A DNA stretch of 64,000 nucleotides from Nostoc sphaeroides (GTDB lineage: Bacteria > Cyanobacteriota > Cyanobacteriia > Cyanobacteriales > Nostocaceae). The translations under genes were made by a program, and so were the position numbers. The stretch lies in NCBI RefSeq assembly GCF_003443655.1, contig NZ_CP031941.1, forward strand, positions 1,421,501 through 1,485,500, given 5' to 3'. A model generated the notes under the pieces. That model was given only the letters and a program-made list of their open reading frames with translations. It did not search any database and was not told where the DNA came from. Position 1 is the first letter of the stretch, and every line of letters begins with the position of its first letter. Shown in pieces: positions 18,111 to 25,422 of the stretch.

Positions 18111-18653
18111 CTAGTCAAACTCTGGAGGCCACAAATCTGCAATTGGTACTTCCCATCCTGGGAGCAGTTCGGGAACTGTTAAAATATCGCCATCACGAAG
18201 TATTATTGCTTCTTGTCCAAGATTGTAAAGTTCAACAATCCGCTCATCTGGATTTAGCAAAATTCCTACTTTAGTTCCCAAACTCAGAAATTCTTGAATC
18301 TTGGCTCTCAGATCGTCTAAATTATCGCTAGGGGACTTAACCTCAACAGTCAAATCGGGAGCCAATTGAGCAAAAGACTTGGGACTGCGACGCAAGCGTT
18401 CGGCTAAAACAAATGAGGCGTCTGGTGCGCGTAAATCGGAATTAGGCAATCTAAAACCGGCGCTAGAAGCTGCTGTTCGCCCCAGTTTGCGCGGTCTAAC
18501 CCAGTTACGTAACTGGGCTACCATTTCGGCTGCGACCTCATCTGATTCGTATCCTGATGGACTCATAACAATAATATTACCCTTAACTAGCTCCATGCGA
18601 AAGTCAGGATGCTGTTGCTGCATTTTTTCCAAGTCTTCAAGGGTTAGGGACAT
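18111..18653 (-). CDS. Uma2-family (DUF820) putative nuclease
   Basis: This 180-residue protein has the Uma2 PD-(D/E)XK-like layout: RMELVKGNIIVMSPSG (Glu), LRAPDASFV (Asp), and LTVEVKSPSDNLDDL with the ExK pair, then RAKIQEFLSLGTKVGILLNPDERIVELY. The genes are greatly expanded in cyanobacteria, and no function has been proved for most of them. It is transcribed away from another Uma2 gene at 18739. Both have a HIP1 octamer next to the ribosome site (ggagcgatcgc). Confidence 0.88.
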   Translation of the reverse strand: MSLTLEDLEKMQQQHPDFRMELVKGNIIVMSPSGYESDEVAAEMVAQLRNWVRPRKLGRTAASSAGFRLPNSDLRAPDASFVLAERLRRSPKSFAQLAPDLTVEVKSPSDNLDDLRAKIQEFLSLGTKVGILLNPDERIVELYNLGQEAIILRDGDILTVPELLPGWEVPIADLWPPEFD

Positions 18654-18738
18654 AAAACCTCTATAGGAGCGATCGCTTTATTTTGCCTAGAATTACTATA
18701 CCGTAATACTTATAGACCTCTCCAGGAGCGATCGCCCC

Positions 18739-19329
18739 ATGAATTCCCCAGTCATCGCCAAACCTGTCACTCCAAAGACTTCCTATGTTTTGCTGTATAA
18801 CGTCAGTTGGGATCAACTAGAAAAGCTAGATGTAGACCTAGAAGGTACAGGTGCGCGACTAACTTATTTAGATGGAATTTTAGAAATTATGTCCCCAGTT
18901 TCCGATGACCATGAAGATGCTAAAAGTACTACAAGTCGTTTGTTAGAGGCATATCTGAGAGAAAAGAAAATTCGCTTCTACGTTAGAGGAAGTGCTACAC
19001 TCGGCAAACGCAAAGATGGTACGCGACGAGAACCAGATGAGTCTTATAACTTTGGGGCTAAAAAACCGATTCCAGATTTGATTATTGAAATTACTGTCAC
19101 CAGTGGCGGCATTAATAAGTTGGAGATATACAAGCGTCTGAAAGTTCCCGAAGTCTGGTTTTGGGAAGATGGGTTACTTTCCGTCTATTGTTTGCGAGAT
19201 GAGGAATATGAAAAAGCATCTAAAAGTTCTTTTTTCCCAGATTTAGATATAGAATTGCTGGCCCAGTATTCGCGTATGGCTGATCAGTATGATGCAGTTA
19301 ATGAGTTTAGTCAGGTGATTCGGGAATAG
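18739..19329 (+). CDS. Uma2-family (DUF820) putative nuclease
   Basis: The 196-residue protein shares the Uma2 fold pattern: LTYLDGILEIMSPVSDDHEDA, REPDESYNFG, and LIIEITVTSGGINKLEIYKRLKVPEVWFWEDGLLSVY. The ExK pair of typical members is replaced by IEITVTSGG, as in a common Uma2 subgroup, so nuclease activity is less certain here than for its neighbour. The two genes are only distantly similar, so they are not a recent duplication. The start follows ccaggagcgatcgcccc, in which the HIP1 octamer overlaps the likely ribosome site. Confidence 0.86.
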   Translation: MNSPVIAKPVTPKTSYVLLYNVSWDQLEKLDVDLEGTGARLTYLDGILEIMSPVSDDHEDAKSTTSRLLEAYLREKKIRFYVRGSATLGKRKDGTRREPDESYNFGAKKPIPDLIIEITVTSGGINKLEIYKRLKVPEVWFWEDGLLSVYCLRDEEYEKASKSSFFPDLDIELLAQYSRMADQYDAVNEFSQVIRE

Positions 19330-19350
19330 GAATAAACATTAAAATCTAAT

Positions 19351-19474
19351 AGACATCTCCAGAAATTAAATATGCATTATCCACAACCGTTGTAGAGACG
19401 CGAAATTTAGCGTCTCTACATTCTTTTTCGGAGATGTCTCAGATCCCCGACTTCGTAAAAGTTTTCGGGGATCT
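19351..19474. repeat. three adjoining palindromes between convergent genes
   Basis: AGACATCTCC...GGAGATGTCT encloses tgtagagacgcgaaatttagcgtctctaca, and is followed by GATCCCCGA...TCGGGGATC. The middle palindrome is the GTAGAGACGCG family found also at 24651, 31374, 58851 and 60419. The block lies directly downstream of both the Uma2 gene and the STAND gene and may act as a bidirectional terminator. Confidence 0.65.
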
Positions 19475-19500
19475 TATTGTTCACGAATGATTTAGGACTG

Positions 19501-20913
19501 CTATAATAAACTTCTAATTAAAGCATCTGTGATATTTTTAATAGCTGCAACTCGTTGCGTACAAAATTCTGCGGCTTTTAGATTTACTAATTCCCATTCT
19601 TCACTAACTAACCTTAACCTACTAATTGCTTCATCACGGATGACAGGATGCAGCCAGTATTGTCCTTTTTTCGCTTCTATTAAAGACAAATCTTGCAGAG
19701 CTTTAATCACACCTCTACGTTTTTGTTCTGCTACATCCCAAAGCAAACATAAAACTCCCTCAATAGGTACTGAAGTAAGAATATCTTGATAAGGATACCA
19801 TCCTAAACGACAGAGGAGGCGATAGGCTTCTAAGTCACGTTCTTGAAGACGAGTAAATTGGCTGGCGACTAAATCTTTTAACTCTCTTTCTCCTAATAAA
19901 TCTGTACAATTTTCTTGCCAATAGGCGTGAATGTCACCATAAAAATCTGTCAATATTGCTCCTCTCAGAATTTGCATTGCTTTGGCGTTACCTCCATAAG
20001 CTCTGCACATTTCACCGAGAATACTACAATCGCAGTTGATGTGGCAACTACTAAAAAACTGTCGCCAAGCTTCATCATCTAAACCTTCGAGTGCATAGAG
20101 ATTAACCTCTACAGTAGACTCCCGCAAACGCTCACGACTTGTTACTAAAGTAACTGAATGCACATCTATATCAGCTAATACTCTTAATAGCTCAACATAA
20201 GAGCGACGATATTCTAGGAACTTGCCATTTTTATCGAGAGCAGTTTCGAGATTATCAATAAACACCCCAATTTTAGAAGTTTGCTCTCGCAGTTTCCGCC
20301 GTAGTCGTTCTAAGCTGATACCAAAATCGCGTCCTGGTTCTTCGTTAAAATATCGCCGCAGCCATTCCTCAACCACACTTTCTACAGGAGTGAGGTTTTG
20401 GATTTCTGTGGCCATCCACAGTTCCAATACAAAATTAAACTTTTGAGTTTTAAAATACTTACGTGCTAAGGTTGTTTTACCAACACCGCCTTTACCCTGG
20501 ATGAGAATAACTTTTGCTCCCCGAGTGACAAGGGTGTGGAGTTCGGCTATTTGGCGATCGCGCCCGATAAAGTTAAAATCTAAATCTTGGGGTTTATCGC
20601 CATTGCTCGTTGAATTTGCAAGATGGGAAACTTTTTGAGACTGTTTAGTTGTCCAAAATCTCTGAACCACGCTTTGGAAGGTTGATTTTGAGACTTTCTC
20701 TCCTAGCACATCTGATAATAGATGCCAAAGTCCTGCACCAACTGCTTTTAAATGCGCTTCTGTATAACTACTGCTATTGGCGATATCTTGGTAAGTCTGT
20801 TTTTCATCTTCCCACACCTTACGCAAGATAATCCTTTGAATTTTATCTAGGTGTTGTCCCTTCGTGAAAAAAACCAAGTTATCTACAAACTCTAAGGCCT
20901 CTTCTACACCCAT
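19501..20913 (-). CDS. STAND-type NTPase (NB-ARC-like), no sensor repeats
   Basis: The 470-residue protein begins with a helical domain typical of cyanobacterial vWA-MoxR-associated/STAND proteins (VDNLVFFTKGQHLDKIQRIILRKVWE). The NTPase follows: Walker A GKGGVGKTT at 140-148, Walker B IGVFIDNLE ending in Asp220, and sensor-like LVTSRER. A winged-helix region follows (LCRLGWYPYQDI ... ALQDLSLIEAKKGQYWLHPVIRDEA). Relatives usually continue into long TPR or WD40 arrays that sense ligands. This one stops at FCTQRVAAIKNITDALIRSLL, just before a palindromic repeat block, so it may be truncated. It could be a degenerate signalling or defence switch, or a natural short form. Confidence 0.8.
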   Translation of the reverse strand: MGVEEALEFVDNLVFFTKGQHLDKIQRIILRKVWEDEKQTYQDIANSSSYTEAHLKAVGAGLWHLLSDVLGEKVSKSTFQSVVQRFWTTKQSQKVSHLANSTSNGDKPQDLDFNFIGRDRQIAELHTLVTRGAKVILIQGKGGVGKTTLARKYFKTQKFNFVLELWMATEIQNLTPVESVVEEWLRRYFNEEPGRDFGISLERLRRKLREQTSKIGVFIDNLETALDKNGKFLEYRRSYVELLRVLADIDVHSVTLVTSRERLRESTVEVNLYALEGLDDEAWRQFFSSCHINCDCSILGEMCRAYGGNAKAMQILRGAILTDFYGDIHAYWQENCTDLLGERELKDLVASQFTRLQERDLEAYRLLCRLGWYPYQDILTSVPIEGVLCLLWDVAEQKRRGVIKALQDLSLIEAKKGQYWLHPVIRDEAISRLRLVSEEWELVNLKAAEFCTQRVAAIKNITDALIRSLL

Positions 20914-21289
20914 TTGTGAACTTGATGTATTCTTTTTACTTGATTATAACCATATTTTTACTACTTGTTCCTACTCTTGATACTAGAAAATACTTTTTCC
21001 TACTCTCTAACAGGCTACTCTATCGTACTGCAAAGCATCTTGGGCTGTATTACTCTTGTAGGTAATACAGGCGAAGTTAAGTTAAGCGCCAATAAAAGGT
21101 GGTTGAGGGGAGATTTTATCAGTGCGACTACTGCAAGCTTAGTAAATCACAGATGTTACTTGTTACTCTCCTATATTAATAACTCATGAAAGTGGTGTCT
21201 ACTAAACAGGCAGTGGGTATTAACTAACTAGATTCTGTAGAGTGTATTTACAACTAAGTATGTAAGTCTTTACCCTATGAGGAGGTTGA

Positions 21290-21562
21290 ATGATGTTAGA
21301 CAAAAATTGTCATCATGATTGCAATCAGAATCAGTGTCCTTTTACCCAAGATGCACAGAATCCCAATAGATATGTCTGCCTTAAATGTGGTGTTGAGCGA
21401 GAAATAAATCAGTATTCCTCTGGTTTCGGCTCGTTTTTGCTTTTGTTATTGAGCTTGTTTATCGCATTTCAACTGTTAGTTAACTATGAGAAGCAAAACA
21501 ATCCACAAAGGCAACAACAGTCTTTAAATAATTCACCCAATCAGGCAATTATTCACTTGTAA
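21290..21562 (+). CDS. small zinc-ribbon-like single-pass membrane protein
   Basis: The 90-residue protein starts after a strong ribosome site (GAGGAGGTTG); ATG codons at 21290 and 21293 are both possible. The N-terminal part is Cys/His-rich (CHHDCNQNQCPF and YVCLKCG), which suggests a small metal-binding knuckle. One membrane segment follows (about residues 48-65), and then a Gln/Asn-rich tail. I do not recognise a named family. The 376-bp gap upstream shows no gene. Confidence 0.65.
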   Translation: MMLDKNCHHDCNQNQCPFTQDAQNPNRYVCLKCGVEREINQYSSGFGSFLLLLLSLFIAFQLLVNYEKQNNPQRQQQSLNNSPNQAIIHL

Positions 21563-21619
21563 AACTAATACTGTTGATTCCCCACAGCCTCCTTTTTTAA
21601 TGAGGAGTGGGGCAATCAA

Positions 21620-21727
21620 TATAGCGGTTCCCATTCAAATGAGGTACAAAATTATATCGCAAGGTATAGAGGCACGGCAGTGCCGTGCCCCTACGAGTGT
21701 ACGTCACGCTTGCCGGGAAACGCTATA
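21620..21727. mobile_element. 108-bp MITE-like element, TATAGCGGTTCCC family
   Basis: TATAGCGGTTCCC and GGGAAACGCTATA are near-perfect inverted ends around a palindrome (ggcacggcagtgccgtgcc). A second copy at 62857-63068 carries another element inside it. The ends resemble the TAGCGGT ends of the 91-bp element at 48870. Confidence 0.75.
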
Positions 21728-21772
21728 AGAATATTCACTGCCCAAAATTTAGCTACTTTTGTGAGTAAAATT

Positions 21773-22000
21773 ATGGACACAAATCAGGATACGCTTTTAT
21801 TTCGCATTGCCTCTAAATCCTTGAAATATTTTTTGTTGGTGCTATTTGGTATTGCGATCGCCTATGTTCTATCCAGTGGTTTAGGTATGTTCCAAATCAT
21901 ACCCATACTCCTGTATCTTTTACAACAGTTTTTGCTTCCACTGGGAATCATCCTGTTGTGTTTAATTACAACAGCAGTAATTATTGAATCCCTGCGTTAA
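21773..22000 (+). CDS. small two-segment membrane protein
   Basis: ATG 21773 gives 75 residues with two hydrophobic segments (about residues 17-35 and 40-68). The open frame extends upstream to 21680, but that part is encoded by the MITE at 21620-21727, so the ATG after the element is preferred. No family is recognised. The downstream stop is followed at once by a heptanucleotide repeat block. Confidence 0.5.
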   Translation: MDTNQDTLLFRIASKSLKYFLLVLFGIAIAYVLSSGLGMFQIIPILLYLLQQFLLPLGIILLCLITTAVIIESLR

Positions 22001-22009
22001 GAATCGAGG

Positions 22010-22283
22010 GAGTGGGGAGTGGGGAGTGGGGAGTGGGGAGTGGGGAGTTAGGAGTGAAGAGTTAAGAGTTAAGAGTTAGGAGTGAAGAATTGAGATCAAA
22101 TACATCCAGAATTATCTCACCAAACACGGGTTCATCATTAGCGATCGCAATCCTGAATCTAGATAAAATAATCTACTAGGGATGTCATCTAACTCCTAAC
22201 TCCTAACTCCTAACTCCTAACTCCTAACTCCTAACTCCTAACTCCTAACTCCTAACTCCTAACTCCTAACTCCTAACTCCTTT
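22010..22283. repeat. heptanucleotide repeat arms in inverted orientation
   Basis: The left arm has GGGGAGT and then GTTAGGA/GTTAAGA units on the plus strand (22010 to about 22090). About 100 bp of unique sequence with one HIP1 site follows, and then a right arm of at least eleven TAACTCC units (about 22190-22283). The right arm stops 3 bp before the stop codon of the SPOR-like gene. Confidence 0.85.
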
Positions 22284-22285
22284 GT

Positions 22286-23188
22286 TCACTTTCCGTAGTA
22301 AACCCTGGCATTACCGTATCCTGTATTTCGCAGATATTTATTCCATTCCCCAGCTTGGAATCGATCAGAGAAAGGCCCGACTGCTACATGTGGCCCTCGT
22401 GGTTGCGTCCTTTCGAGGACTCCGCCAGATCGTCCTAAACCTTGGCTAAATCGGGCTAAATTCTGCCTAATTTGTTCTGCGATCGCAGGTAACTGTTCTT
22501 GAGTGGTGGGAATCACGACATAATATCTAGAGGCTTGTTTGGGAGGATTTATATTATTGCGATCGCCTCCAAAGTTTCCATTACCTACATCTATTTCCTG
22601 TCCGTTACCGAAGCTGATAATTCGGGCATTATATATGCCTCGTGACTGTAACTCATTCACCCGTTGTTGGGCGTTAGATACTCTGTTAAAAACACCTGAT
22701 TGAATAACATTCCGGCCTTGGTACTGGCGAATGTAAGCACTTGGTTCAATCTGACGGATTGCTTGTAACGTCTGGAAATCACTACCATCTACGTAAACTA
22801 AGTAGCGCTCAAAGTTCTGGTTATATTGACTAAACTGTGAAGGTTGAGAAGGCTGAAAATTCGGCTCAATTTGATTGTTTTGTAATGGTTGGGAGGGCTG
22901 AAAATCCTGCTCAATTTGATTGTTTTGTAATGGTTGGGAGGGCTGAAAATCCTGCTCAACTTGATTGTTTTGTACTGGTTGTAACTGCGGTGATGGCTGT
23001 TGGCCAAAGGGAATTGGCGTGGGCGGCAAAATTTCACCTGATTCTTGAGCCAGTAGCATGTTATTGGGAATCAGTAGTAACCATCCTCCCATTAACAAGG
23101 GGAGAAATTTTATAGTGCGCTTCCAACCCTCAGAACTTCGGCGCAGTATGTGAAATGGGATAAATTGACTTGGTAATCCTCTCGACAT
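22286..23188 (-). CDS. exported SPOR-like protein with internal 16-residue repeats
   Basis: The 300-residue protein has an N-terminal hydrophobic segment (FLPLLMGGWLLLIPNNMLLA, residues about 28-47), a Pro/Gln/Asn-rich linker, and a C-terminal region with two SPOR-like halves. The halves are YLVYVDGSDFQTLQAIR...VQSGVFNRVSNAQQRVNELQSRG and YYVVIPTTQEQ...HVAVGPFSDRFQAGEWNKYLR. Family knowledge: SPOR domains bind denuded peptidoglycan. The linker holds three near-identical copies of the PLQNNQIEQDFQPSQ unit, encoded by a 48-bp tandem repeat at about 22840-22985, whose copy number may vary between strains. Confidence 0.75.
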   Translation of the reverse strand: MSRGLPSQFIPFHILRRSSEGWKRTIKFLPLLMGGWLLLIPNNMLLAQESGEILPPTPIPFGQQPSPQLQPVQNNQVEQDFQPSQPLQNNQIEQDFQPSQPLQNNQIEPNFQPSQPSQFSQYNQNFERYLVYVDGSDFQTLQAIRQIEPSAYIRQYQGRNVIQSGVFNRVSNAQQRVNELQSRGIYNARIISFGNGQEIDVGNGNFGGDRNNINPPKQASRYYVVIPTTQEQLPAIAEQIRQNLARFSQGLGRSGGVLERTQPRGPHVAVGPFSDRFQAGEWNKYLRNTGYGNARVYYGK

Positions 23189-23276
23189 AATAGTTCAGAA
23201 AGTAGTCAAAGTATTTTTAGGAAATTTGGCGTCAGCAACTAATTAGTTTAGCGTTGTAGCAACTATATAGCGTTAA

Positions 23277-23480
23277 GGGACTTCTAAATAAAAAAATATC
23301 CAACTATTTATTGTGGGGTGGGCGACACGAGCGCCCAGTAAGCAAAGGCGCTCGTGACGCTCGATGACTCGCTTGCCGCCGGCGCTATCGCCCTTGGCTT
23401 CTCCCTTTGGGAGAGGCTAGCGCCAAGGGAGAAGACTCGCGTTCGCTATCGGCGTCGCTCCTTCAGCAACTTTAAAACTG
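23277..23480. repeat. partial MITE fused to small dispersed repeats
   Basis: Positions 23277-23337 match one end and the centre of the GGGACTTCC element at 8096-8193 (gggacttctaaataaa ... gtggggtgggcgacacgagcgccc). The other end is missing. Palindromic modules follow instead (ggcgctcgtgacgctcgatgactcgc, cttggcttctccctttgggag). No credible gene lies here. Confidence 0.6.
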
Positions 23481-23553
23481 AAGTGCTTTGGTGGCAAGGC
23501 GATGAAAGAGTGTGTGCTACAATTGGACAACCACGCAGCTTGTCGTGCAATGT

Positions 23554-24609
23554 ATGAAAAAAGTCGTCGTTGGTCTTTCTGGTGGCGTTGACAGTTCCAC
23601 CGCCGCAGCTATCCTGCACCATCAGGGCTATGAAGTGATTGGTTTGACTCTTTGGCTAATGAAAGGCAAAGGTCAATGTTGCTCTGAAGGTATGATCGAC
23701 GCGGCTGATCTCTGTGAACAACTGGGCGTTCCCCATCAGATTGTCGATATTCGGGATCTCTTTCAGACGCATATTGTCGATTACCTGGTAACTGGTTACA
23801 GTGCTGGGATCACGCCTTTGCCTTGCTCCCAGTGTAATAAAACGGTGAAGTTTGGGCCAATGGTGCAGTATGCTCGTGAAGAATTGGGATGCGATCGCAT
23901 CGCCACTGGTCATTATGCCCGAATTAGCCATGACGAAGCAACTGGGCGTTACCAATTATTAAGGGCTGTTGACCGCAACAAAGACCAGTCATACTTTCTC
24001 TATGATTTGTCTCAAGATTTACTTGCAGCAACTATATTTCCTCTAGGCGAACTAGAAAAAACTGACACCCGCCGCATTGCGACTGAATACGGACTGAAAA
24101 CTGCTGACAAGCCAGAAAGTCAAGATTTATGCTTAGTGGAAAGCAATGGTTCCATGCGGGCATTTTTGGATAAATATTTAGCTCCCAAAACAGGCGATAT
24201 TGTCGATGTTACAGGCAAAGTTTTGGGACAGCATGATGGTGTCCATCACTACACCATTGGCCAGCGCAAAGGCTTGGGAATTGCTGCTGCCGAACCGTTG
24301 TATGTGATTGAATTAGATGCGGAAAATAATAAAGTAGTAGTAGGCGATCGCACTAAGGTAACTCAGCCAGAATGCACAGTAAATCGGGTAAATTGGGTTT
24401 CTATTGCTGAACCATCCACCCCAATTCATGCCGAAGTGCAAATTCGCTATCGTTCAACGCCTACACCAGCGACAGTGATTCCGTTGGAAAACTCCCGTGT
24501 GCGTTTGGTATTTGATGAACCCCAAATCAGCATCACCCCCGGACAAGCGGCGGTATGGTACGACGGCGAAAAAGTGTTAGGTGGCGGAATAATTGAACAG
24601 TTTAGTTAA
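23554..24609 (+). CDS. mnmA: tRNA-specific 2-thiouridylase MnmA
   Basis: MnmA adds sulfur to U34 of tRNA(Lys), tRNA(Glu) and tRNA(Gln) in the cytoplasm, using ATP and persulfide sulfur. The 351-residue protein has the PP-loop GLSGGVDSS near the N-terminus, the first catalytic Cys in [13 protein letters not shown], the tRNA-binding HYARISHD segment, the second Cys in SQDLCLVES, and the C-terminal [12 protein letters not shown] and beta-barrel. ATG 23554 is the family start; the frame is open 42 bp further up without support. It is the only gene in its transcription unit. Confidence 0.96.
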   Translation: MKKVVVGLSGGVDSSTAAAILHHQGYEVIGLTLWLMKGKGQCCSEGMIDAADLCEQLGVPHQIVDIRDLFQTHIVDYLVTGYSAGITPLPCSQCNKTVKFGPMVQYAREELGCDRIATGHYARISHDEATGRYQLLRAVDRNKDQSYFLYDLSQDLLAATIFPLGELEKTDTRRIATEYGLKTADKPESQDLCLVESNGSMRAFLDKYLAPKTGDIVDVTGKVLGQHDGVHHYTIGQRKGLGIAAAEPLYVIELDAENNKVVVGDRTKVTQPECTVNRVNWVSIAEPSTPIHAEVQIRYRSTPTPATVIPLENSRVRLVFDEPQISITPGQAAVWYDGEKVLGGGIIEQFS

Positions 24610-24737
24610 AAATAACTCCTACCCTGTTTTGGCATAAACCAAAGCCACCTTGTAGAGACGGCGATTTATCGCGTCTTCCCTCAACCGAACCGTATTGAAT
24701 AATCCCCAATGCGTAGGCGTAGCCAACCGTAGGCATT

Positions 24738-25070
24738 GCCGAAATAACAAATGCGTTCGCCGAAATAACAAATGCGTTCGCCGAAATAACAAATGCGATC
24801 GCCGAAATAACAAATGCGTTCGCCGAAGTAACAAATGCGATCGCCGAAATAACAAATGAGTTCGCCGAAATAACAAATGAGTTCGCCGAAATAACAAATG
24901 CGATCGCCGAAGTAACAAATGAGTTCGCCGAAGTAACAAATGAGTTCGCCGAAGTAACAAATGAGTTCGCCGAAATAACAAATGCGATCGCCGAAATAAC
25001 AAATGCGATCGCCGAAATAGCAAATGCGTTCGCCGAAATAACAAATGAGTTCGCCGAAATAGCAAATGCG
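24738..25070. repeat. 21-bp tandem repeat array, about 16 units
   Basis: The unit gccgaaataacaaatgcgttc is repeated 15 times plus a partial copy. The last six bases vary between GCGTTC, GCGATC and GAGTTC; every GCGATC unit creates a HIP1 octamer with the next GCC. Other variants are gaagta for gaaata and atagca for ataaca. Small dispersed repeats (gcgtaggcgtagcc, gcgtaagcgtagcc) bracket the array. All three minus-strand frames are open because 21 is a multiple of three, so open frames here are not evidence of a gene. The bases from 25071 to 25422 hold no recognisable gene. Confidence 0.9.
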
Positions 25071-25422
25071 TAAGCGTAGCCACAATACAGTTCGGATAAG
25101 CAGGGGAAGAGTAACGAAAAATCAGGCTTTTTGCTCCCCTCTCCGTGTCGGAGAGGGGTTGGGGGAGAGGTCAGAAAAGTACTTGTCGAACTCACGTTCA
25201 ATTAAAAATTGAAGTCAAGCAACTGTTGACTTTTTAGCAGTTGACAAGGTATTATATAAATAATGGAAAAGGTGCGCTCAGATATACCAATTTCTCCAAA
25301 AATATTCGTTACTAATTTTCGACTCAGCGACGCAGCAGTAGAAAAGCAATTAAACCAACAAGAAAACAAAACGCGAATTTTACCCAACGCTGCTGGATAA
25401 ATTGGATGAACCTCTCTTTTAT

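Noticed and set aside
20965..21189. 74-codon plus-strand open frame after the STAND gene start
   Set aside because: It lies in the probable promoter region of the divergent STAND gene, has no ribosome site and no family features.
23354..23557. 67-codon plus-strand open frame before mnmA
   Set aside because: It is built almost wholly of small palindromic repeats (gctcgatgactcgc, ctccctttgggag) and has no ribosome site.
24738..25070. Possible CRISPR array
   Set aside because: Units are contiguous 21-mers without spacers, and no cas gene is nearby. The other two 21-bp arrays fail for the same reason.
24602..25201. Three overlapping minus-strand open frames of 134-199 codons
   Set aside because: They run through the 21-bp tandem array and exist in all three frames because the period is a multiple of three; no start signal or family feature supports any of them.
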